Shown: positions 46,110-55,900 of the stretch, piece after piece
Layout: every line of letters begins with the position of its first letter
Position numbering within the stretch: the stretch's first letter is position 1
Assembly: GCA_036971715.1 (NCBI GenBank)
Contig: JAVHJL010000001.1
Location: 4,960,001 to 5,024,000, forward strand
Length of the DNA: 64,000 nucleotides
Origin: Arthrobotrys musiformis
Taxonomy: Eukaryota; Ascomycota; Orbiliomycetes; Orbiliales; Orbiliaceae
Direction of reading: 5' to 3'
Notes under the pieces: model-generated
What the model was told of the DNA's origin: nothing
The model's input: only the letters and a program-made list of their open reading frames with translations
The model's database searches: none
Translations under genes and position numbers: made by a program

Positions 46110-46394
46110 TTAGTCTCTTCTACGGAGCCCGAATTGATTGAGACCCCAGTCGAACAATTGTGCAACAGGATGAGGACCGAATCCCGGAACACCTTGCAAG
46201 TTGTTCAAAGAGTTCGCAATTGGTTGTGGGACGTATTGATTGATCATATCCTGGCCCCACTGCTGAACGCCCTGCCCGATGTTACTTTGGAATCTATTGT
46301 CTGGTGCAACCTGGAATTGTGGGTTTGGTAGGGGAGCAGAGCTGACAACGGCGGCGGTGGAGAGGATAGAGATGATAGCAGTGGTGGCCTTCAT
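46110..46394 (-). CDS. Small secreted protein without cysteines
   Basis: Single exon, 94 aa. Residues 1-20 form a clear signal peptide (MKATTAIISILSTAAVVSSA) with a cleavage site before PLPNPQ. The mature 74 residues are Gln/Asn/Pro/Gly-rich with aromatic spots (WGQDM, FGPHPV, LFDWGLNQFG), contain no Cys and end in RRRD. No family was recognised. Small secreted proteins of this kind include candidate effectors and wall-associated peptides, but nothing here settles that. A TATA-like word on the minus strand (CTATATAAAG, about 46755-46764) lies some 360 bp upstream, which would leave a long leader. A Kex2-like site is not evident. Confidence 0.7.
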   Translation of the reverse strand: MKATTAIISILSTAAVVSSAPLPNPQFQVAPDNRFQSNIGQGVQQWGQDMINQYVPQPIANSLNNLQGVPGFGPHPVAQLFDWGLNQFGLRRRD

Positions 46395-49157
46395 TTTGTC
46401 TGTTGGGAGCTGGTTTTCGAGTTGAGGTTTTTTTTAGGGAGTGATGTGATGTGATATCTTCTTCTATTAGGTACCTTTTATGGTATCGGTAAGATGGTGA
46501 TGAAGAATTTCGTCGAAGAGGTCGCAAGACGGGAAAATGTTCCTTGGTTATCGTTTCCTTTTTTTCCGGAGGAATGTGAATTTTAAGGTCGATTGGTTAA
46601 GAAGAGAAGTAAAAGATGAAACTGAGAGTGACCAGCACTGTGCTCAAAACCTGCCAGAGGTGAGAAGAGAAGATTGAAGATCTAGGTGATTGTTTAAGTG
46701 ATTGTTTGCTTGATGATGATGAAAAGAAAATCGATTCGACGGGCTTCGTCGACCTTTATATAGATGAAGTTAGGTTAATCATTGGCAGCCCTGACAACAT
46801 CTGTAGCCCCCCTCATCTTCGTAGCTCGAGTTACGGGGAATATGAGAATCCTACTACCCATTTTTGTGGATTTAGTCGGTATCATTATATGGCGATACCT
46901 CTTCGGTACCTCCGTCTACAGAAGTCTCCACTGCACAGGGCCTACGTACAGATGTCGCACCAGGTTGCTCTGGTCATGAGAGATGTTAGACGTTCACCCT
47001 AAGGTAAGGTTCTATTAGATGATCTAATTTTAGAATTTTAACCAACGAATCCTGTGGACTGATTCACCGAACCGGAAAGAAAGTTTAGGCTCGAGTGCTC
47101 AAGCACGCCACGGGAGCATGAGATTTCCCTAAAACAACACTTTTGCTAGGATTCTGGAAGAGAAAATACAACACCAGATACTTCCAAATTCGGCAAAGCG
47201 AACGCTTTTCGGCGAGCTTTCCGAGGGACACTAAACCCAATAAGGCAACTATTCGATTCGGACGTTCGGTCTTTCGAGAAGGACTCGGCGTTTCGGAAGG
47301 TCTTGCAAAAGGGTTCTAGAGGTGCTACAGTATGCTTGGCTGACAGCATTGAACAGTACTTAAGTGCCATTCTTAGTTTCACGATGTCTTCAATCGAGAA
47401 TCTCTATGGAGAATTTCCTCAGCATTTCGAAACTGTAGGTTAACCTTAGCGAAGCTTTTCGCTCGTGGGGCTCCCTTCGACTGGAAGTCTCGCCGATGGC
47501 CCCATGTTAACGTTAGGGCCTAGACAGTAAGGATTTTAGGCTTCTAGAAGCTTTGTTTAAGGCTGAGGGAGTTCGAAACCTCCTACAAACCATGGAAGCC
47601 ATGGACTCTATATGGTGTCTAGTAGTCCATGGCATCCCGGCCGGCAGAAGCTTAATTAAGGCGAAGGTATGCTAACGCTGCCGATTATATGCATACATGT
47701 ATTGACGCCGTAAAACTAGCTACAATTATTCGAGACTTCTATGTATAGCGCTAGGATTCGAATATGTTTTTCTTGAACGTTAGCTGTAGTTCCTAGGTCT
47801 TGAAATTTCGGGCTAGCTTAAGCCCTATATTTCGAGTGCATAGGGCCCTGAGGTAAGCAACTGATCGATGCGATGGTTTACACGTCAACCGTAGCTACTA
47901 TAGGCCCCCCTATGATCATTATACTCCGTACAACTTGGAAAAGTGACGTTTTCAGAGGATTCTGTGCTGCGTTGCTTTCGTCAAAAGTTTATGGATTCAT
48001 AATTATATGAAGATATTTTCAATGCAAATTCTGGGTCTATGTTTCGTCATGGGCCTCCTATGGTCGCTCAATTCGTACCCCTCTAAGGAGAGCTCCGAAA
48101 TTGACTCTTCTGCCTGTGCCTGGGACGTTCAAATTCGATCGCGAGTTACTATATATACGCTTAATGGAACATTGATCACATGTTACCGCTGTTGGATTCG
48201 GCTTTCGTATCATTAAAATGTATAATAACAACAATGTGGTTGCATGGATCGATTTAATAGTGGTTATAGGAAAATATTACTGCACACGTATATGGCTAGA
48301 GGCGAAGCATAACTGTTTACTCCTACAATGAATTGATGTATCATCGATGCACCGCTTAGATATAGTAGGGGCTTGTATATATACCAAGTATATCTAAGAT
48401 CGATTAATTCCGGCGGTGTACAATTATAAAGTCTGGCTTTTCTTGTGAAAGGCGCCTTAGGAATGGTTACGAGACTGCCTTAGGATCTTATTCTAATATA
48501 ATTCTCAACACCTGTTCCCCTGTACAGCTGTCCTTACTGCAGTATACTGCCTCAGAACATTAACCTTGCTATATATATGCATTGGCATAATATTTAGGAT
48601 CCACAAACTGTAACTTTGCTAAAGAAACGATTCTATTTTTAAGCCACCACCTTCGTAGAGGCTATTTAATTTTTCTTTGTTCTTGGAATCTTCCTTGTTC
48701 AAATTGGCTGATACGCCAGACAAGGTTAGTACTTACAGTTAGCGAGCCGATCGCCGAGAGTTGCAATTGAAGCTTTGTCGAATATCGTCAAGACGATCTC
48801 GATTATGTAATCTGTGGCTGTGTGGTGCCAAGACACAGCGATTGTGGCTAGTTTCGCCAAATTTTCTGCGGCTTCCCAGAACATTGTGCAACTTCAAGGA
48901 AGCGAACGTCAACGACTTCAACGAACAAAGCTGGTGGACGGGTCTTTAACACCGACAATGGACTCCGTATGATGTGAGTACCGCTGGATTTATAGTCATA
49001 GAACCTATACTAACTATGCGTCTCACAGACCTCATCATCTACTTATCTACCGTCCACCTTGAACAAAGTCCATCGAACATAAGCTCTCACGAGCCCTCCT
49101 CAAATACCCAATCACCCCACCATTCCTACCGGCACCACCATATAAACCGCCACCACA
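46395..49157. other. Gene-poor region with possible gene relics
   Basis: The first 400 bp hold the promoter of the secreted protein. At 48007-48216 a 69-codon ATG frame starts with a signal-peptide-like stretch (MKIFSMQILGLCFVMGLLW) but has no other support. At about 48738-48962 one plus-strand frame reads like protein across a single TAA. The last 150 bp precede the uS8m start. No RNA gene or transposon was seen. Confidence 0.4.
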
Positions 49158-49625
49158 ATGTCCCTCGTAAACCTCGCCCACGTCTGCTCCCACCTCCAAA
49201 ACGCCGCCCGGGCACGCCTAGGCACAACCTCGATCCCTTACTCAAAACTACATCTCGCCCTCTCCGTCGGTCTTCTGAAGGAAGGCTTCATCTCCTCCGT
49301 CACCACGGGCGACCTGTCCACCCCCGATGCGGAATTCACCCCTCCGACACAAACTTCAATTGCTACCAAGCGTCTATGGCTGGGATTGAAGTATTATGAG
49401 AACGAACCGGTTATGAGCAAACTTACTTTGGTTAGCAAACCGACACAGAGGATATGGCTTGGTCATAAGGACTTGAGACAGATCGGGCTGGGGAAGGATG
49501 CCGGCTATGTTAAGGGTGCTGAGATGGGGGAGTGTATCTTTGTTAGCACGGATAGAGGGATTATGGAGCTTAGAGAGGCAGTCAAGAGGATGACTGGCGG
49601 GCAAGTGCTGTGTCGCGTTCGTTGA
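49158..49625 (+). CDS. MRPS8: Mitochondrial small-subunit ribosomal protein uS8m
   Basis: Single exon, 155 aa, the same length class as the yeast protein. The start MSLVNLAHVCSHLQNAARAR and the IPYSKLHLAL helix match the N-terminal S8 fold, and RRLWLGLKY-like strands (KRLWLGLKYYENEPVMSKL) follow. The C-terminal MGECIFVSTDRGIMELREA is the S8 signature region (G-x-x-[LIV]-[LIV]-S-T-x-x-G-[LIV]-[LIVM]). The protein binds the central domain of the mitochondrial small-subunit rRNA. The first 12 or so residues are not a strong presequence, as is usual for this protein. The nearest neighbour downstream, the DUF1748 gene, is convergent. Confidence 0.93.
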   Translation: MSLVNLAHVCSHLQNAARARLGTTSIPYSKLHLALSVGLLKEGFISSVTTGDLSTPDAEFTPPTQTSIATKRLWLGLKYYENEPVMSKLTLVSKPTQRIWLGHKDLRQIGLGKDAGYVKGAEMGECIFVSTDRGIMELREAVKRMTGGQVLCRVR

Positions 49626-50141
49626 TGAGATAGTCTCCGAATGGTGTGGAGTTAGGTTTTTCAGTGTATATATTAGCATGATAGAAGTCATGTGTGTATC
49701 ATATAATCATGTTCCAGAGAGGAACAATTTGATGTCTCGTCAATATCTACAAGCTAAGTAGTCTCGAGGTGATGGGTTACAATGACGGGGAGTTTCCAAA
49801 CCATGCTTGAATTTCATATGTACTCGAATGGAAATCTATCTGAACGACACAATCGACTAAAAATGCATGATTGAACGCCAATATCCCTGGCTCGTGGGGT
49901 TGTATGCCCCACTACCGCCGCTGTCGCACCCATATTCTCTCCACTGAGTATGTATATATGACCGCACCTTACGGATGGCGGTATACAACCCGATCCTGTC
50001 GATAAGACTGAGTAGAGTAGATTCAACCCTCCAGATTTACCGTTTCCGACAACCTCCTCTTATAACCAGGTAAAACATGTGGAACCGAAAGAAATAAACG
50101 AAAGAGCATTATACAAAAACCGAATAAACGTTGCCTCCTTG

Positions 50142-50180
<39 letters not shown>

Positions 50181-50439
50181 GGAAATGGTAAAAGTACGAA
50201 ATCACTTTAAAATCCTATTGCCTCATCCACAGCATCAGCACTGATATTGCCGAATACTATTCACATAAATTCGCCCCCCGCACCACGAGAATTTTTAGGC
50301 CGCGGTGTTAACCGGCGCCTCGTCCCCTAGTTTTTATGAACTCAAGGGAAGTGCGTTACAGTCGGTAGATAGGTAGGCGGGCGGGCGGATACCCCCATCG
50401 GGCGGGTATCGGGAGGAGGCGGAGAGAGAGATAGTAGGG
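49626..50439. other. Convergent 3' flanks with an AG microsatellite
   Basis: Contains an (AG)n repeat at about 50147-50177 and GC-rich GGCGGGCG repeats near 50375-50400, just downstream of the DUF1748 stop. No gene is supported. Confidence 0.5.
50147..50177 (+). repeat. (AG)n microsatellite
   Basis: About 15 consecutive AG dinucleotides in a convergent intergenic region. Confidence 0.9.
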
Positions 50440-50936
50440 CTAAGAACGAGAAGAGAAAGCAGAAGACATACTCTTCCTCTCAAAGTATACAGATGTGCCC
50501 ATGACCGCAATGCTCTGGTCCATAACCCACTCGCCGATGTCCAGGTACTTGTTGACCATGCCACGCATATCCTTAGACTCGATCTTCTCGGTCTTGAAGC
50601 TGTTTCGTTTTGATACCGTCAGTTAGTATTACGTTTTGAGGTAACCAGAACCTTCCACGGCACTAGGTCGCGGTTGGGATGGAAGGTATCGGGTAGAGCG
50701 GACGTACGATAAGCCGGTTGACCGTTTCACACCGGCGAGGAATGCGGAGACTATTCAATATCAGCATAACTCCAAAATGGACGGATAATAACGACGAGAA
50801 CCCACCGATAACAGCGTCAACGCTCAAGTGAATGATCTTTCCGAGCTATTCATCCCACCCGAGGCGGTGATTCGTCAGCCTTCCGGTCTTCTTCCAACAA
50901 CGAGCAATCGGGAGTTTATGGCCGTACCAGACCCAT
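50440..50936 (-). CDS. DUF1748-family small protein
   Basis: Four exons rebuilt from splice sites: 50936-50928 (9 nt, Met-Gly-Leu), 50845-50806, 50750-50708 and 50599-50440, giving 83 aa. Introns of 82, 55 and 108 bp all keep phase. The joined protein begins MGLLGKIIHLSVDAV, then VSAFLAGVKRSTGLS and YLDIGEWVMDQSIAVMGTSVYF. This is the pattern of the fungal DUF1748 family, small proteins of about 75 residues with a conserved AGVKRSTG motif, thought to be mitochondrial and of unclear function. The last 12 residues (ERKSMSSAFSSRS) may be altered if a GTATGT inside that stretch is used as a further donor. The first exon is so short that automatic gene finders would probably miss it. Confidence 0.82.
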
Positions 50937-51361
50937 TTTTTGAGGAAGTAACGGCGGTGAAGTTGGATTTGAGGTGAACTGGCTATCTGGAGTATCTTGC
51001 GATGGTTGAATCCTTTTCCTGGAGGAGTTTTGATGGCGAGTTGGCGATGTTGAAATGAAGACGAGGTGAGCTGTCAGGAAGATGGGAATCTGGGGAACTC
51101 CAAAGGCGATTGGGCCGCCATACATCCGGCGGCAACACACGTGGAGCTCCACCATGCGCACGCACCGCAGCTATACTTAGCACCAAAGCTGTCAACTTCA
51201 ACCTCTCGTGATGGCCTCGCGACACTGATCGTTATATTCAGGTAAGAGGCCTCAACAGTCATGTTGTATATCTTATTGTGTGGCACTAACTAACGGTCCA
51301 AAATGGAGGCAGGGCATTTGTTCGTGCACGTGTATATACGTGTGTATACGGGAGTGAAACA
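50937..51361. promoter_or_regulatory. Divergent promoter between DUF1748 gene and GPI14
   Basis: The two coding starts lie 425 bp apart and point outwards, so this region must serve both. A run of alternating GTGTATACG/GTGTATATACG lies at about 51330-51350, just before the GPI14 ATG. No TATA box is clear. Confidence 0.55.
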
Positions 51362-52636
51362 ATGGCTGAGATATCGGTGACCTCGCTCCTCGTCCTCTCC
51401 TCCCTCCTCCGCCTCGCATTCCTCCTCTACGGCCTCTACCAGGACGCCACATCTGTCTTCAAGTACACCGACATCGACTATCTTGTCTTCACCGATGCTG
51501 CCCGCTATGTCGCTAACTCGTCGTCCCCTTATCTCCGGGCGACGTACCGCTACACCCCACTACTATCGTGGCTGCTGCTCCCCACCACCTTCAACCCCCA
51601 ATTCATCTGGTTCTCTTTCGGCAAAGTCCTCTTCGCAGCTGGTGATATACTAGCGGGATACCTGATTATCCAGGTGTTACGGATATACGGTTTCACGGCT
51701 ACGCGAGCGATGAAATACGCCTCATTGTGGCTGTTAAATCCCATGGTGGCTACTATTAGCACTCGTGGTAGCTCGGAAGGATTACTGGGCGTGATAGTAA
51801 TCGCCTTACTTTGGTCTGTCGAGAAGCGACGGGTGGTGCTTAGCGGTGCTATTCTTGGGTTTGCCGTGCACTTTAAAATCTACCCGTTTATATATGCTCC
51901 TTCGATACTTCTGTGGATGCAACCGCCCAATCAGCCGGATCTGCTCTCCAAAATCAAGGGATTTATAACGAAGGATCGGGTTGTATTTTCCATCGTGGCC
52001 GCTTCGACGTTTATGGGTCTAAATCTTGGAATGTACGCCATCTATGGACATCCTTTTATAGTGCATACCTTCCTGCACCACCTCACCCGTCTTGACCACC
52101 GCCACAATTTCTCGCCGTATAATACGCTTTTATATTTAAAATCTTCACCGTTCACTCCGGATCCGCTATACCCGGCAGTCACACTCTCGAATCTAACGAT
52201 AGAACGCCTAGCGTTCCTCCCCCAGATCCTGATGTCCGCCATCCTCCTGCCTCTATTCGCAAGGAACGACTTGCCCTCAACAATGTTCGCGCAAACATTC
52301 GCATTCGTCACGTTTAACAAAGTAGTAACGAGTCAGTACTTCATGTGGTACCTGGTGCTACTACCATTTTACCTAGGAAGGAGCAGTCTGATGAAGAAAC
52401 CTGTCAAGGGGGTGGTAGCATTGGTGTTGTGGGTCATTACGCAGGGACTGTGGTTGGGCCAGGCCTATCAGCTGGAGTTTGAAGGGGAAAACACGTTTTG
52501 GCCGGGCCTGTGGGCTGCCGCGGCGGTGTTCTTTCTGGTGAATTGTTGGATTTTGGGTGTTGTTGTAGGGGATATCGGGCGGATGGGAAGTGTCGAGAGT
52601 CCTGCTATTTCAGAGAAGAGAGTGGCATCGAAGTGA
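51362..52636 (+). CDS. GPI14: GPI mannosyltransferase 1 (PIG-M homologue)
   Basis: Single exon, 424 aa, the usual length. It adds the first alpha-1,4-mannose to the GPI anchor precursor in the ER lumen, using dolichol-phosphate-mannose. The luminal acidic motif of the family is visible in KYTDIDYLVFTDAARYV near residue 35, followed by SPYLRATYRYTPLLSW. Other family landmarks are LWLLNPMVATISTRGSSEG, FAVHFKIYPFIYAPSI, the HHLTRLDHRHNFSPY segment and TFVTFNKVVTSQYFMWYL-like residues near 320. About eight or more hydrophobic helices span the chain, from an N-terminal signal-anchor-like helix (LLVLSSLLRLAFLLYGLY) to a last helix near residue 395 (AAAVFFLVNCWILGVVVG). It shares a divergent promoter with the DUF1748 gene. 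Confidence 0.96.
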   Translation: MAEISVTSLLVLSSLLRLAFLLYGLYQDATSVFKYTDIDYLVFTDAARYVANSSSPYLRATYRYTPLLSWLLLPTTFNPQFIWFSFGKVLFAAGDILAGYLIIQVLRIYGFTATRAMKYASLWLLNPMVATISTRGSSEGLLGVIVIALLWSVEKRRVVLSGAILGFAVHFKIYPFIYAPSILLWMQPPNQPDLLSKIKGFITKDRVVFSIVAASTFMGLNLGMYAIYGHPFIVHTFLHHLTRLDHRHNFSPYNTLLYLKSSPFTPDPLYPAVTLSNLTIERLAFLPQILMSAILLPLFARNDLPSTMFAQTFAFVTFNKVVTSQYFMWYLVLLPFYLGRSSLMKKPVKGVVALVLWVITQGLWLGQAYQLEFEGENTFWPGLWAAAAVFFLVNCWILGVVVGDIGRMGSVESPAISEKRVASK

Positions 52637-52992
52637 CCTTGAACACTTTCAGATATGCTCTCCCCGTACTTTCGGTATCTAAATACCATATTAACGTTAC
52701 AGGCTTCCATTTTGTCGGGATGGATGCCGTAAAAGTGCCCTGACAGTGACTTTGTTGACTGCAAAAGCGTCTCCGGCCTTGAGGGATATTCGTCAATGCC
52801 CAGTTAGTATTATAATAGAGACTAAATCTTGGCCTTGATCAATTTATAATGGCATTGTAATCATTTTGCGGAACTACAAGAACTATAGTACTGGAATTAG
52901 AACTTGAAACTTCATTCATAATCAATCCGATCCGTATGTCGGACGTATACTATAGCTGCCCACAAGAGTCCCTTAGAAAATCCACGTTGTCT
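52637..52992. other. Convergent 3' flanks
   Basis: Between the GPI14 stop and the stop of the NACHT gene. AT-rich, no gene seen. Confidence 0.5.
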
Positions 52993-55900
52993 CTATATTA
53001 GATGGGGGGATTCTTTGCTAGCCCCGAACTCTGGGCGAGGCTCGGAAAGAGACCACCCAGACTCAATATCCTTATCCAATGCTTCGTCTAACCGTTTCAG
53101 ACTATCAAACAGCGTCGGGTCGCCCGAGCTTGCACATATCTCCTCAAGGTTTTCTAATCGCATCGCCTCCTTCAGGATCCCCTTTACCTCCAATGCTCTA
53201 TGGGCACCTTGGCCAAATAGCGCCCAACCAAGAGTATTAACACATGCGAGTGTTTCTCCGTACGCATAGCCAAACTGCTTCTCGTTTCCTCGCAGTGCGC
53301 GTAGAAGGAGTTCCTCTGCCTCTGAATCTCTACGCTGGTAGGATAGCGTATCTCCCAATAATCGCATCCCAATCAGCGCGTTACGGTCTTCTCTCCCCAA
53401 TGGAAATTTCTTCTTGTCCATCTTGCGCCTAACCAGCTCTAATTCGTCCAAGCTGTTTCCTTCCTGGTATAAGCAACACTCAAGGGAGAATAGGGCCAAG
53501 AAGGTGTCAAAATGGTCGTTTCCAAGTATTCTTTCTCGCCATTCTAATGCCAACCGGAAGATATCCCCAGCCCTGAGGTACTCTTTTTGCTTCAAAAACA
53601 CATGTCCAAGGTCGTATACATCCTTGAGCGTCCCCAGATAGTTGCTTGTAAAAAACTTTAGTGCTCCTGGGCCTTTCAAAATATGTTTGTACATTTCCTC
53701 AGCCTCTGAATATTTTTGCTGCCAGTATAGTGTGTCTCCAATGTCAATTGCGGTTTGAAATGTTTCTGCATTTTCGTGTTCGTGGCCTAATAGCTCCCGT
53801 TGCCCTTCTAGTGCAATTCGGTAAAGCCCCTCCGCTTCGGAATCTTTCCCTTGCCTATTTAACGTTTTTGCAAGATTCCTTGCACTGTAGAGGGTATCTA
53901 AAGTGCCGGCTCCTGGGGAATGTTGTCGCCTCACGAACGCACGTCGGTACATCTCTTCTGCTTCAGGGAATTTCTCTTGATAAAATAGAACATGCCCAAG
54001 AGATTCTATGCCTTCGAGCGTAACCGGATCGTCATACCCTCCTAGCTTTTGTTGTCCCTCAACTGCACGTCGGTACATTTCTTCTGCTTCATGGTACCGT
54101 TGTTGCGTATATAACGCATCCCCAAGGTTCAATACCTCATCAATCATTCTCGAATCGTCGTCGCTTAATATTTTCTCCAATCCTTTTAATGCGCGCCGAT
54201 ACATTTGTTCCGCTTCTGGATGTCTCTCTTGCGAAGATAATGCTCTCCCTACGTTGGATATAGTTATGAGCGTATCGCGATGGTCGTGCCCCAATAGTTT
54301 CTGTCGTCCTTCCACTGAACGACGATACATATACTCCGCTTCCACATAGCTGGATAGTTCATAGAGGTTATTCCCTAGGTAATTCATTACACGATAGGCG
54401 GTGACGTAATAACTGTGTCCAAAATAATGGGGGCCGTACACCTCTGTTGATTGTTAGTATTTCAATCCAATTTACACCATATCGACAACACGAGGGGAGT
54501 TTAAGGTTGCTACCGACCTTGGTCTTGCTCGAACTCTTTGAGCGCTTCTCGGTGTGCTTCACCAGCCTTTATGGAGTCGCCCTGCGCTGCCCAGGCGCTG
54601 CCGATAGCATAAAGTAAAAGCAATTTTAGATGTGCGTTTACATGGACTCCCTTCGATAAAGCTACTTGATAGACCCTTCGCGCGTCATCATATCTCTTCA
54701 ATCCGTAGAAAAAATCCCCGATCATGTATAAAATTTGGCCTGGAACCTTTTGCGCTGAGTTCAGGATAGCCTCCAATAGTAGCTTTAGAGGATCGTAGAT
54801 GACTTTCGATTGGCGTAACAGGGCACCGAGCTTCAGGAGCAGGTCAAATTTGGCTGGTAGTTGTGCTGTCTCGTATCTGCCGATGAGATTCATAAGTTGG
54901 GAGGCTGCATGAGAAGAGTCTCTCGGGTTCGATGCATTATTATTGTGCAGCTGCAATTCTTGCGTTTGATCTCTAACGCCTTGAAGTGCAGGATCAAAAG
55001 ATGCAGTCTCTGGTGTTTCGATTACCGAAGAGGCTTCTAGCCCTTCCAGACATGTATCCTCACCGTCCAACCCAAAACCCTGGAAAAAATGATCCCACCC
55101 TTCTAGATGATTGCATATTACCTGCAACCTTCTCGTCCGGGGGTCCGTAGCCCCAAAGTCAAGTATTCGTTGTTGTACGTTTTGCCGTAATGCCATTTGA
55201 AACTTGCGGTGATATATACCTGACTCGGTATCCGAACCACTCTTCGCCCAATTTTCCAGAATGGCTAAATCGCCGATAAGGTCGAGCGACGCGTTAGACC
55301 CTCCCAAGACAAGCAATGTTACGTATTCTACCCAAGCGCCGAAGCCCTTGGATCCTAGGAACTTGTCGAATTTAGTGGATATCTGTGGCCGTGGAGGGGT
55401 TCCGGAGCGCGCCAAGTGAAGAATAAAGCTGCTGGAAGAATAAGCTAAAAGTGGATATTTGCTGTCGGAGCTGGGTGCTTCGCCCTCAGCCAGTTTTTGT
55501 ATCAGGACCCCGCATTCGCCTGTGCTTAAGTAGTCAATGCAAATAGATGCCAATCCTAGATGCGCAGACTCGAAATCGACCCGGAACATTGACTCGATTA
55601 ATCGATCACTAGCTTCTTGCATCCAGCTTTCCTTCGGTCGAGTCAGGAACTCTTGGACCGAAAAGTGGACTAGCTCTACACAATTCCCCGTAATGGTGAC
55701 AAGGTCGACGCAGGCATTGAGAATTATCTTGTCGCGCCGCATAATCAGCCCACCCCTCAGCCGAGGGCCGCACTCGTTATCGAGAGTGAGGCAATGCCAT
55801 AACTCGTCAACCGTCATCCTGCGAGGTGCAGCAATAGTGAATGCTAGAATCTTCCTAGCTAGAGCTATCCCATCATCTTGTGAGTATTGATCCAAAAGCT

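Noticed and set aside
47575..47600. GAGGGAGTTCGAAACCTCC as a tRNA T-arm
   Set aside because: No matching acceptor stem, D-arm or anticodon arm in the preceding 60 bases.
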